DNA of 64,000 bases from Mycteria americana (taxonomy: Eukaryota > Chordata > Aves > Ciconiiformes > Ciconiidae): assembly GCF_035582795.1 (NCBI RefSeq), contig NC_134370.1, forward strand, positions 47,727,501 to 47,791,500, in the 5' to 3' direction. The position numbers and the translations under genes are program-made. Position 1 is the first letter of the stretch. Every line of letters begins with the position of its first letter. The notes beneath the pieces were generated by a model. It had not been told where the DNA came from and made no database searches. It saw only the letters and a program-made list of their open reading frames with translations. This document shows, one piece after another, positions 22,101-34,100 of this stretch.

Positions 22101-25100
22101 GCAGCTTCTGCCAGCAGAAAAAAGTGCTTTTGCAGGTATAGCTGCTTTTGTGCAGGGAAGTGATATAAGCTATAACCACATCTGCTCTGGGGCTTTTGCC
22201 AATGTAAAGATGTTGCCAAAGATTACAGCCCCAAGACACTGCTGTATTGGCAATGATTTCCTGGGCCTATCTAGTTTAAAAGTGTTAAGATGGCTGATTA
22301 TTTTTTTTTTTTTTTCTTGATTGAGGGTTGCATCTTGACTGAGGCATAGGCACCACGGGGGTAGATTTACTGCCTATTTGTCAAGGCGACATCATGTGTA
22401 CAAAACATATTTTGCCGGTAAATACTTCAAAGGGTTAAGCTCTTCCTGTTTTGTATTGCATTGCAATTTGGCAAGACATTGTCTTTCTGCTGAATGATGC
22501 GGAGATGATACATGGGCAAGCTCTGCTGTTGGAAAATGAGAAGGTGGTGGTAAGAACTGTGATCCAGTTGTGGAGCTGTATTGCTAAATGGGGGTGCTCA
22601 TTAAATCTATGCTGAATGGTGACTGACTGCTGTGACATGGTACAGCGTGGTGCACCCAAGTGCTCTGTTTAGCCAGGTACGTGCAACAGTAAACAAGCTT
22701 AGGGCCTTTGTACAGTGATGGGGAGATGAAGTCAGCCCAAGAGAGGTGTTTTTTTCTTTCCTAGAGTACTATATAGTGTGTTGCTGCTTTGGTGAGTGTA
22801 AAATTTCTTCTCTGTGCAAGTGAAGCATGCCAGAGGAGGTAAGAGTGGTGCTGCTTTGAGGGAGGGACTAAATCGGAAGCAACAAGGGACAGAGAAGTGA
22901 AGAGAAATACCTAGTGCTTGGATGCTCGCCAAACTGAGGCCTGGAGGAGAAAGATAAGGTGGAAGAATGTTAAGGATTTTTTCTTCATAAATGTTCTCTA
23001 ATGTTCTTGTGAAGTGCCACTGGCTAAAAATTCTTCAGCTAAGCCTGTGTTTCTCATCAGTCATGTTGTCTCGGAAGGGGTTAACTGTTGCATGCCACTG
23101 GTGACTGGGTATCAAAATACATTTGAGCTAACCTGGCCATTGCCATGAGAGAAGTTTTTAATTGGGATGGCTTTTATTTAGTTTTCATAGTAGATGTTTA
23201 ACTTACTGATTTTTGTGGGTGCTACTTCATTGTGCTCATGGAAGAAGTTATTGTGCCTTGACATTTTCTTCTCCCTGTCTTTATATTTGTTGGAAAATGT
23301 TAATTATGTTCTGAAGTGGAAGGCCGGATTCACGACACAGGCTGTACAGGCATGTTATTTTCAGATTTTTGCATAGTAAGTATTTCCCCCCAAGTACGTG
23401 CAAGTCTGAGAGCTCTGACTTCAGCTGCAGGAGGTAGCCTGTCCTTTTGCTCTCATTCTTGTCAGAAGAGGAAAAAGCTGTGCAATAAAGCACCGCAATA
23501 ACTGCTGGTAAGAAGAACCATGTGTTTGTGCTGGCAGTGCACTTAGGTGTAAAGCTCTGTTCAGTCAGGGGCTATCCTGGAAACAACTGATTTTGACGAA
23601 TCAACTCAATGGCAGTTGTCTTGAGGTGATATACAATTTGGCTGGATTATATCTTCTGTGATAAACAACTCATTTGTCTTTGTGTTCAAGCATACTGTGA
23701 TAGAATAGATGTTCTTTGTTAGTGCCCAGTAACAAAAGCAGGTGGGAGACAGATCGCCCAACAATTTGAGACTTAACCAGCATTTGAGAGACATATTTAT
23801 GCTGAACATTCTTGGGGTCTGATCCTCTACTTGCACACTATCTAAAGAGAGGATGCCATTTCTTTAATCACCGTCTGGAAGGACATTTGAGACCAGAAGA
23901 AGGACAATTTGAGATACCTTTCTAGAGAACTTATAAAACTTAATCCAGAAAATCAAGTAGTTGTTTTCTTGACACGTTTGAGCCTACAGACTGACCTGCT
24001 GTGGAAATTGTCTATGGAAAAAGAACACATGTTTATCAGGAATTCACTCTTCCCAGTATTGCTGTGGTGTTGGGCGTCAGAAAAATATTCTCATCCTTTC
24101 AGAGTTTGCCTGATTTCTTTTACACACTCCAAGTACGCCATGGTATCGTTATTTCTTCAAGTCATCCTAGGAAAACAATAGTCTTTTGACATCATGAAAT
24201 ACTATAGGATACTCCTCTAGGAAGGACTTTGCAGGTGTGTTTGTTTTAAGTTGAATAGACATTTTTCTGTGAGGTACTGTTCGGTTACAGCAGATCTTTG
24301 TGAATGAAGCATGATAACAGGTCTTCAGGAATGAAGCAATTGTTTGACCCTTTCAAAAAGGACACACAGAATACTGTTGATTAACTGGTACTGTAAGATG
24401 TTTTTTGTAAAGTGGCTATCAAAAAAGCAAATTCTCAAAACCATTCTGTGTGGCTATAACATTGGTGCAGCACTGACTCTTGTGCAGTACAGATTTCCTT
24501 CTAAGGTGAAATACGGCTGCTGATACCTTCACGGATCTGCTAATAGCATCCTCCTAAGACTTACTGCCCATCCAGTGCCTTTTGAACAGGTGATGCCTTT
24601 AAACATGCTTAAAGCAGCAAAAGTTAAGTTCTGTTATCCTAAGGGCATGCAAAATCCATGGAGAAGTCCCAGCTATTGCTGACTAGTAAGTAGTTCACCA
24701 GCCAGCGTTGAAACAACCTGTTCTTTACACTGTGTGAGCTGCTGGAAGCTGGAGCTAGCAGAGATAGCAGTTTTGCCACCTGATGGAGAGGAACAGTGCC
24801 AGTTTCCTACAGATACATTAAGCTTTTGAAATGGGTACAGCCCTATGGGTGAGTCTGTCAATGTACAATGCTGACTATGGTGAAAGAGTGAAATTAATGT
24901 ACCGATATGTATTTGAGAGAAGAAAAAGAAGCAGGGAAAGCTTGCTTTTTTTTTTGAGAAACCTCAGACTTCTATAAAATTATTTAAAGGAAAAAGCAGT
25001 TGTAAAGTAATGTTCCTCTTTCAGCTTATTCCTTTACCATCTGATTCTGCCTGCAAACAGGACAGTTTCTGTAGCTCACATCAGCAGACCTGTACTTTCC

Positions 25101-28100
25101 CAGAAATACACAGTTCATTCAGAAGTTGAGTCACTGAAGACAGCATTCCCCTGAAACCCAAATGTGGTGCTTTGGGTTGTTTTCCTTTTATCAATTTGAT
25201 GGGTAGCTGACCTGACATATGCCACTTCTAGTCTTTCCAATGTTGACTAATAAAAGACTTAAAAAAAAAAAAAAAAAAAAAAAAAAAGTATTTCTGTCTT
25301 GGTTATGTTGAGGACACATATTTGTAGAGATTGGCAGTATTCCCACAGTTCATTATCGAAATCACTGTAATGATGATATAGGCAGGGCTAGGTCCTGCTC
25401 TCATTAGTAGCTGGACTGCACTCCTGAGCAGCCACCTCCCTCAAGATCTGTCATGCAAATGGATAAGGCTTTTGGAAGAAAGAAGACAAACTGTTGCATT
25501 CATCTTCCTGATGAGAAACTATCTTTCTGGATGATGCTTTCTGAGATGTAAGCTTAAGTTGCTGGGGGGATAATGGAGGCAAAAAGTGGGACCTCTGGCT
25601 GTAACATGCGTCAAATTATACCCCAGTATGCTTTAAAGTTTTTGGGACAAGAAGATTTGGAGAGTCTGTTCACATGGGGAAGACCCAACTTTGATGTGTC
25701 TGACATGTGACTCTCAGCAGACTGATTTCATAAATGAATTTATTGGAAGCAGGTCCCTGTTGTCCAAGTTGTGTGAACTCAGCTGTCTGGCCACATGGTG
25801 ATCCCAATCTGGGTTATAATAAAGCAGCGACCCCCTTCAGGTCAGTTCCTTTATCTGGTTCACTTGTAGCTGTGCAAGCAATCGGGCTCCCATTGCTGAG
25901 CAGTCAGTGGCAGGCCCAGAAGCTAACGGTTGCGTGAGCTTGTATTGTTGCTGAAATACGTTCTGAGGTGCTCCTTCTTGGTCTGGTGGTGATGGGATGC
26001 AGCTTCTTTGGAGCAGGCTCTGAAGAGCATGTTTTACTGTCCTGCCTAGTTACTGCCCTATTTCCAAGTAAAATAATAATCCAAGTAGCTGTTACTTTAT
26101 CTCATAGGCAAAAATAGAGCTGGTGCATAGCTAAGCCATTTTGGGTTTCTGGAGTCTTCCTCGGTGTCTCTAAAATCTTGTGCAAGGGAAGAGATTTCTT
26201 ACCTGGTTCTGATCAACCTGTGCTCTTGGGCTAAGCAGAGGGTTTTTGATACATATTGCCCAGTCACTAAACTCCTCTGCTTTTGTTCAGGATTGTTTGT
26301 TTCTGTAGCAAAGCATGCTTTTGCATTCCTCTTGAACCAACATAGCGTATTTTCTTCAAGCCCCATGCTAGTGAGTTCTCATATTGGTTTGAGAAGAGAA
26401 TTGAAACCATACCCATGTGTCTCTTCTAGTCTTCTAGAGACTGTTGGTCTGAGAGACTGTGCGGGACTAAAAGTATAAAATGATGCTGCTTTCTGCTGTT
26501 GGGGATGCTTGTTGGTCTGGGGAAACCTAACAGTTTTCTTCTGTATTTGATGGAGTTGGATCCGTTTGTGGTATGTATATATGGACAGTGCAGTAACCAT
26601 CTGGCAGGTCAAAATGAAGTGTAACGGGGTGAGAAGTTTTATACTGCAGGTTCATGTACAATAGAAGGGGAAAAACAGAGCCTGGGGGTCTGGAAGAGCA
26701 GTAGTGTATAATGTCAAGAGGGAAGGGGGCTGAAATATTCTTTGTGGACACTACTTGTATGAGTAGTATTCTATGGACAAGCAGGGACTACACATTGTTT
26801 GTGATTGGGAAACAGAGGTCTGCTTTTTTTCAATAGCCATCTGTTTCATTGATTTCTCATCCTAACAGGAGCAATGCTCTGGGGCAGTGGGTTTGGCATG
26901 ACGGGGAAATTGGTGATTACTAGGGACCCAGACTCCACTTGGATGAACCTGCAGGTTCTTTATATTCAGGGTAGCCAAAACTCTTTTGGGTCACAGATGG
27001 GGCTTTTAGTATCATCCCATCCACAGCCTACCTGTGGTGCTGTGTGCTGTTTTCTTCCTCTGCAATGGGAGATATTGAGGAGCTACTGAAATAGTAAACT
27101 GGAAGAATTATATGGAAATGATGCCATCACCTTCTCCTACTCTTTTAAGGCAAATCTTTGCAAAATCATGAGTAGGAGGCAATGGGTTGAATAAACCCAT
27201 TCTGAAATGTACTCTGGTGCCCATGTGCTCCCACTCCAGTTCTCTCTCAGTACATCAGCTATAGTTGCTCAGTGGCAACTCTGGAAACTGTAGCTGTGGC
27301 TTGTGTTGCTTACACAGATTTGCTGAGCTTTTGCTCATACATTGGGATTTCTTGTGGTGGGAGACACCAGGAGGAGGGAAATACTTCGGGTGATACTGCC
27401 TTTGTGGACAGTAAAACAACAGCGCTCTTCATTCTAAAAGAATTAAGCGACAAATGGTTTGTGAAAGTGTGTACACTTGGAGACCTCTTATTCCATAGTC
27501 CTCAAGGAGTGTACAGTGGCATAACTTGCTCAAATTCACAGGGCCTCTATACCTGTGGGTCTTTGCTCTTTAAAGGGTTAACTTTATACTTGAAAACTGT
27601 AGCAAAAGGAAGTAGAAGCCAAAATGTTCTTCAAATTAAATACATAAAATAAGGGTTAACATCTCTCTGTATCATGTCATCAAGCCATAGATCTGGTATG
27701 GAAGCAAGTGTAGCTGAAATATTGGAAAGTACCTTCCCTGATTATAGCCCACATGCAGTTTTTTAATTTGAATTGGTGGTGGAGCTTCTGCAGTTGTCAG
27801 AGCCAGTGCTGCCCAGCGCACTTGAGCAGCATGGCAAATCCATCCGATCTTCTTTTATTTAGAAGTATGACAGTGTGAATTCAGTCTTTGCATTTCCAAA
27901 TTTGCTAATTCATCATGGAGTTGTTGCTTTAGTATTTTTTTTCTGATTTTAAAAGCTTTGTTAGACAATAGATCTTTGTTGCAGCTCCTAATCATTAACC
28001 TGAAAACTTTCCAAAAGGCTCAGAGAAAATGTAAAGCAGCTGACTGCTTCATTTCTGTCTTGAACCAATTAACTGAAGTAATAGTTTTCTCCAAAGTTGC

Positions 28101-31100
28101 TTTTTATTATCTTCCTCTGCTAAAAGAGTGTATGTTCATCAGAGCTAGAAACAATCAGTCAAGTGCAGATAGGTTACTACAAACTGAGATCATAACATCA
28201 AGCTGCCATTTGGTGCCATCACGTAATGGTACTAATTCAGTAATTCTGTAAAACTTAAATTTCAAAATTGAGATGATGTGTGAAGGGAGGTTAATGAAGT
28301 GAAGAAAGATGTAGGAAGCTAAGGAGATGATCAACTTTGAAGCTGAAGTCTATGTCTGTGTTAAAGGGAAGTTACAGTGAAGTGGTAAATGCCAGCCGGA
28401 GGGCAGCAGCTGATGGCAGTGACTGGCAATGTCACAGGGAAGTAGCTTAGCTTCCTGGAGAGTTGTTTGGAAATGCCAGTAGCAGGAACCAGGTGAATTT
28501 GTGGGTGATTCAGAGGTGGGTGATTTGAAAAAGTTGCTTAGTGTGGCTTCAGTGGAGCTGTAGGATGGGAAGACCATATCCTCAGTGGGTGCATAGATAT
28601 TGAATAGTACTGATTTTGTTGTTGTTATTTATAAGGTGTTTAGAAGATGAAAAGCATCTCAGATCCACCTGTGTGTATTGTACTGGCCCCATAAACCATG
28701 AGATGGATAATGGCAGAAATGTACCATGGTGTGATTCTCTCCCAAGCTTCAGGGAATGGCAGAGGAGGAGAGTGTGGATGGGTGGTGGCAGACTGATCCA
28801 TTTAGCTGCTGTCTTCATCTTCTCACAACAGCCCTCTTAGGTTCTGTCTGTAATTGAGCCAGGGAATATTAGATTACGTGAAAGTTTTCCAGCAGCTTCT
28901 CGGAGTGCTCAGTCAGCGTTGTTTAAAAACTAGCAAGTTTGAAGATAACCCTCTTTAGGAGATCATGTCCTGGAAGTACTCAACACTTACATCTCATCAT
29001 CTACATTAAGTTTCTGGGAATTTTATTAAGCTCCTAGAAATCAGTTTTTGTGCTTGTAAGATTTCCTGTAATTGTCTCTTGAAATAATAGACGTGAATGG
29101 ATCTTCACAAACGAAGGTCGCTCAGTGCACTTGCAAAACAATGCAAACCTGATGATGACAGTCCTACTGTAATGTGATTCAGGCTAAAAGCTTATTTAAA
29201 ACACTTTCTACTCTGTATGTTTATGTCTAAGGTTACTTGTATGGGGCTGGGAGAGATGCAAGTGAAGAGCAGTGGTGTTCAAACGGAGTAGATGACCTAG
29301 TTATTGCAGAATTTCGGGCTGGTGTCCACTTTATTACCTGACAAAGAAAGCAGCTGTATGGTGCCTGGTCTGTTGTGTTGGTTGCCCTTGTTCCATGCTG
29401 TGGGTGGAGAAGGAGCTGCTGTCATTCAGAAAGGAATGTTAGTGGGCACATCTGTTGGGCTTTGAAGTAATTGAAGACTTGTGGGGGGGTTTTGGCTCCT
29501 GCTTAGTGGTGGCACTTAATGCAATTGAGTATTGCCTGTTTGTATCGGTCTTGAGGTTTAGGGCATGCCTGCCTGCACACCACTTCTATGACCTAGAGTC
29601 ATCTGGAGAGCAGTGGGGAAAAACATGCAGTGCATCTGACGGTGCTGGTCTCCAGACCATCAATGGTCTGGAGGCAAGCAAAAAGTCTCTTTTAACTGGT
29701 CAAGAAATCTTTTAAACCTTCTCATGGTGAGGTTGCTTTTACTGTACCTGATAACATAAAATGTGACATGTTGGTTATTTCATTAATGCTTCCTTCCATG
29801 GCAAGGTGCGCATGGTGACAAGCTTTGGAGATGCTGTTCGATCCTGCACGTGCTCGGAGGGCAGCTGGAATTTCCCCTTGGTGCTCTGCTATTGGCAAAG
29901 GCTGGGGTTTTGACTGATTAAATATTTACAGTGGTGGTGTGACATGCTGTCCCTAGATGCTACTTTACTGGAGCAAATGTTTGTGCTGCTTGGTTTCAGA
30001 CAGGCGTTGGCTTCTGAGCTGTTCTTTTGATGGCCCTTTGCTCCTCCACCAGCTCCTCCACCAGCGGTGGACCGAGTTACCACCAAGCAAAATTCTTATT
30101 CTTTGCTGTGAACTGATGTGAAACCAGTTGGTTTCCTTATGTTGGAGAATTTAAATGTGGTTTTGTGTTACTTATGCACCCATGGAATATAGCTGTGGAT
30201 GTTGGTGAGGTTTGAACCATTTAGAGATGTCTGAGGCATGGGCAAAGCCAATGTTTCTGGAGTGTCTACTTTGATTCAGGAGTGCAGAAGCACAGTTGTG
30301 TAGAAAACTAAACTGGAAGCAGTATCAAACTCGTATTACTGTACCAATTCTGAAAAAGCCTCTGCTATTGGGATATAGATGCTGCAGTTGGCATGAAAAC
30401 TGTTTAAATGCAAAAGCTGCTATGTTTAGAAAAGAAAACCAGCCATGAAATGGAAAGAAACAAAATGAAGAATTGATCAATACCATGTTTCAAGGAGATG
30501 GGAAAGGATTTTGCTAGAGAACTGAGCTTAAGTTGTTCTTCAATGGTTTTTATCTGCAGTGAATGCTGAAATTGAAACAGGAGCTTACTACCAGCATGTG
30601 ATGAGAAGCTGAACTCTAAAATATGCTTTTCTCGTAATAACCGCAAGAATTAACCATGCAGCTCATCTTGATGGATGAAAACATGAATGGATCAAGTACT
30701 GCAAACTGTCATTCAGCAAATTATGCAGCTTGGAAATTCTGATTTAAGCTAATGTCCTAATAATCTTTTATTTATAATTCATTTATGCATTTAAGTGCAT
30801 CCAGGTTCCTCCTTCCAATTCATACTTTCTTATTTTGACAGCAGAAAGAATTTAACTCGGATATTGGTGACCAGGCTTCCAGTTCAATTAAATTCCATTA
30901 AATTAAGGGGATTTATTTCAATTAAAATGCCTTTTTGGAGAAGTCCAGACCTTTGCAGGGTTTCCCATCCCTGTATCTCCAGCTTGCTTTGGTGTGCCTG
31001 AGCATGTCAACGTTGATAACGATAGTAAATGTAAATACCTCTAGTGAAAAGCAGTGGTGAAGTGGGATCTGTCTGAAGCACATTTGGGACTTGGCTGCTT

Positions 31101-34100
31101 TGTTAACCTAAAAAAAAATAAATCACTGCTGAAGGACTGACTGTGTTTTTCTCCAGGCAGAGCTTTATTATGAATGTTTTGTTAGTGAGATAGTTGTGAC
31201 AGTGAGTCTTTAAAAGTGGCTGGAGAATTTCAACAAAATGGCTGCTTTCCTCAGGTTTCATTCCTATCTGGATATAAACAGGCTTGCTGCCCTGAGCTCT
31301 AGGCAATCTTCCTCGGCTTCAACATCTAAAATTTAATAGGTGGCTGTTGTAAATTAGATCTACTGTTTCAGTTTTCATCAAACCACATTTGAAGGAAAAT
31401 TGGAGCATTTGAACATGTTCGCTTTTCCCTTGCTCACTGTCTGTTTCTGGCTGCTTTGCTCATTAAAATTTTTCATTGTAAACAGAAAATATCCTTTGTA
31501 AAAGCACACTTCTCCCTGCTGCAGCTTCAAGCCTAAGTAGTAATCCCATCTGAGCAGCATTGTAGCCTGTTCATAACTAATCTTTGTGGTGTAAGAGTCG
31601 TAGACAATAATCCTGTGTGCCAAATGAGAAGCCCATCCAGTTTCAGAACATAAACTATAATATACCAGTGCTGCTTAGTCTGGTGGTGTTTAAATGTTCT
31701 GTTAATTTTTGCAGTGCAGGGCAGAGTGAGTGTCCAAAGTGATTGCTGAGGGCTTGTACAGCAGCAACAAGGCTGATATGGTGCTGTAGCAGAACTAGTG
31801 TCAAAATGGGTTGAAACATCAAATTATTTTGGTGGTGTTTTAACCCCATATGACCGAGTTACAGGACATAGCTGCTCTGCAGCAGTTAACCTCTCATTGT
31901 GATAGATGCTGTGATTTACTCCTCCAAAGCTGCTTCCAAATAATTGTGAGATAAGTGTGTGCATGCAAGCAATTAATGCATGCAAGCAATTAATGCAGAG
32001 CAGCTGTTACCCTGTACCTTGGTGGTGTGCCTTGCCTTAAATTAGAACAATCCTTAATGCCAGAGGTTTTTGCATTTGTATTTAACCGTGGTTTACATTA
32101 TGCAAACCAAGCCTCTTAGCGCTGCCTCCCTCCCTGTCGTCAGTCCTCCCTGTGTAATGCAGGCTCAGGTTGTATTGCTGTCCGCACTGTGTATGAGGAA
32201 AGGTACAGTTGTATTAATCCTTGCCTTCTGTATCAGTGAAACAACTGATTAAGTTTTAAATACTAGAACTTGGCTGTGGCAAGCAGAGAAAGCAGGCAGC
32301 CCAGCTGTTTCTGGTAGGAGCTTGTTGTGTTGGTGTGTTTTGTTTTTTTTTGGGGGGGGGGGGGTTTGGGTGTTTTTTTTTTTAATTAACATGTTGAACA
32401 AATAAGTGCTGTAGCTAGAGGAAGCTAAAGCCCAACGAGCCAATAAAAGCTACCCCTCACACCATATTTGTGTTACACATAGAACAAGCCAACAGTGCTA
32501 GTCTCTGGAGTATTATCCTAAATAATGTGCTGTTTTGTACACTGCTGTTGCAGTGGGAAAACAGCTTTCTTTTTGTGGTGCTGGGATACCTGGGGGGTCT
32601 GATCTAGGGAAACTTGTTTTGGAAAGCTGCAGTGGCACTGTGTTGGGAAAATGGAGAAGCTGCAAATGAAACGAGACCCTCTTGTTCTTCGTGACCATGT
32701 GTCCTTTGGTGAATGTTATTTGCTGGATTTGCCTTGTTGCACTTGATAATCACTGCAGACCACTTTAGTTCCTTATTAATATGGCATAACTTATCCTTCA
32801 GTGCAGGGGGAACCTGTCTGTTGTCTTTAAAAAAAGTCAGCCAGAGACCACTACCTCAGTTGCCTCTTAGCCTATTAAGTGATTAATAGGTATTCCCAGA
32901 AGCCTTAATACAGTGGCCAAGTGGGCTGCTGTAGCAGAAGGTAGGACAAGACTTCAGGCTAATATAAAATTCTTCTTAATTTGTCAAGCAATAGTATTAA
33001 GAAATACTGGTTCTTTGTACATCTGGCAGATCTCTGGGCCAAGTGAAGCATCCTTGTGTTTGAGAAGAGCTGCATGTTTTACTGTCTGAAACTAATTTGT
33101 AACTCTAGAGCATGGCAGGAGTGAGGGGCTCAGGTAATGTGCTTTATAGATGTCAGTGTGCTGGAAAGATTACATGGAGAAACCTATATGCACTATCTGC
33201 CTGGTATGTTTAGCAGGAGATTCCTGGTTTGAGGCAAGATGTGTCCTAGACCATGGAAAATTTTTTTAAAAATAAAAGTTGTACTGACTATAGAAGCTGG
33301 TATCATAACCAAGGTAATCTAGAGATAAGATCAGTTTGTTTACTAAAGCACATTTTCATCTTTGATTAATTTGCTCTAGGAAGTGTGTGTGTTTTAAGTG
33401 AGCTATTAAGAGCTCCTTATGTACTGCTACATAATATATACAGTATTACAGGAAAAGGTGTTGTGGAGACCCAAATACAAAGTAACCTAGAAAGATCATA
33501 AACTAAAGCCCTGAAAGAGGCTGCAGTCTTCCTCCCTGAAGCTGGAGTAGCCTTTTGGTGAAGGAGACCCTTAAATTCCCATACAGCTTCTTGGTGTCAG
33601 GACTGACTTGAAACAGTTTAACTGCTTTGCTCCCCTCTGTCTGCAGTGCTGGCACAGGCTCTGTGCTGCTGTGCACTGGGCTGGATCAGGGATCAGTGCT
33701 ATCGGAAAGCTTTTTTTTCTCTCTTTTAATGGGGTTCCATACTGGTTTAGCATGATTCCTGCATGGCTGCAGCAGCTTGAGCAGTGTTGGCTGGGCAGAG
33801 CACTTGTTTGCTCCAGTGCCAGAGCAAAAGGTGAGGATGCAGCTCTCTAGGAGATACAAACCGTGCGAAGACCATCCTGTTGCCTGAAGAGCCTCTCACC
33901 CTTCCCTCAGGATACTTGGTGTATCCACATTGTGTTTGCACAGCGAGGTGTATCGGCTTGCTGCTTTGGCTGAGAGCTACAAAGAGAAGGGAAAATAACC
34001 CCATCAGAGCAGCGAGGTAGTCCAGCTTGTCCCAGAGCTGCACCATCACTGCTTTCGATTCAAAGAAATAGGTAAATCTGCCCATAAGTGGGATTGGCAG

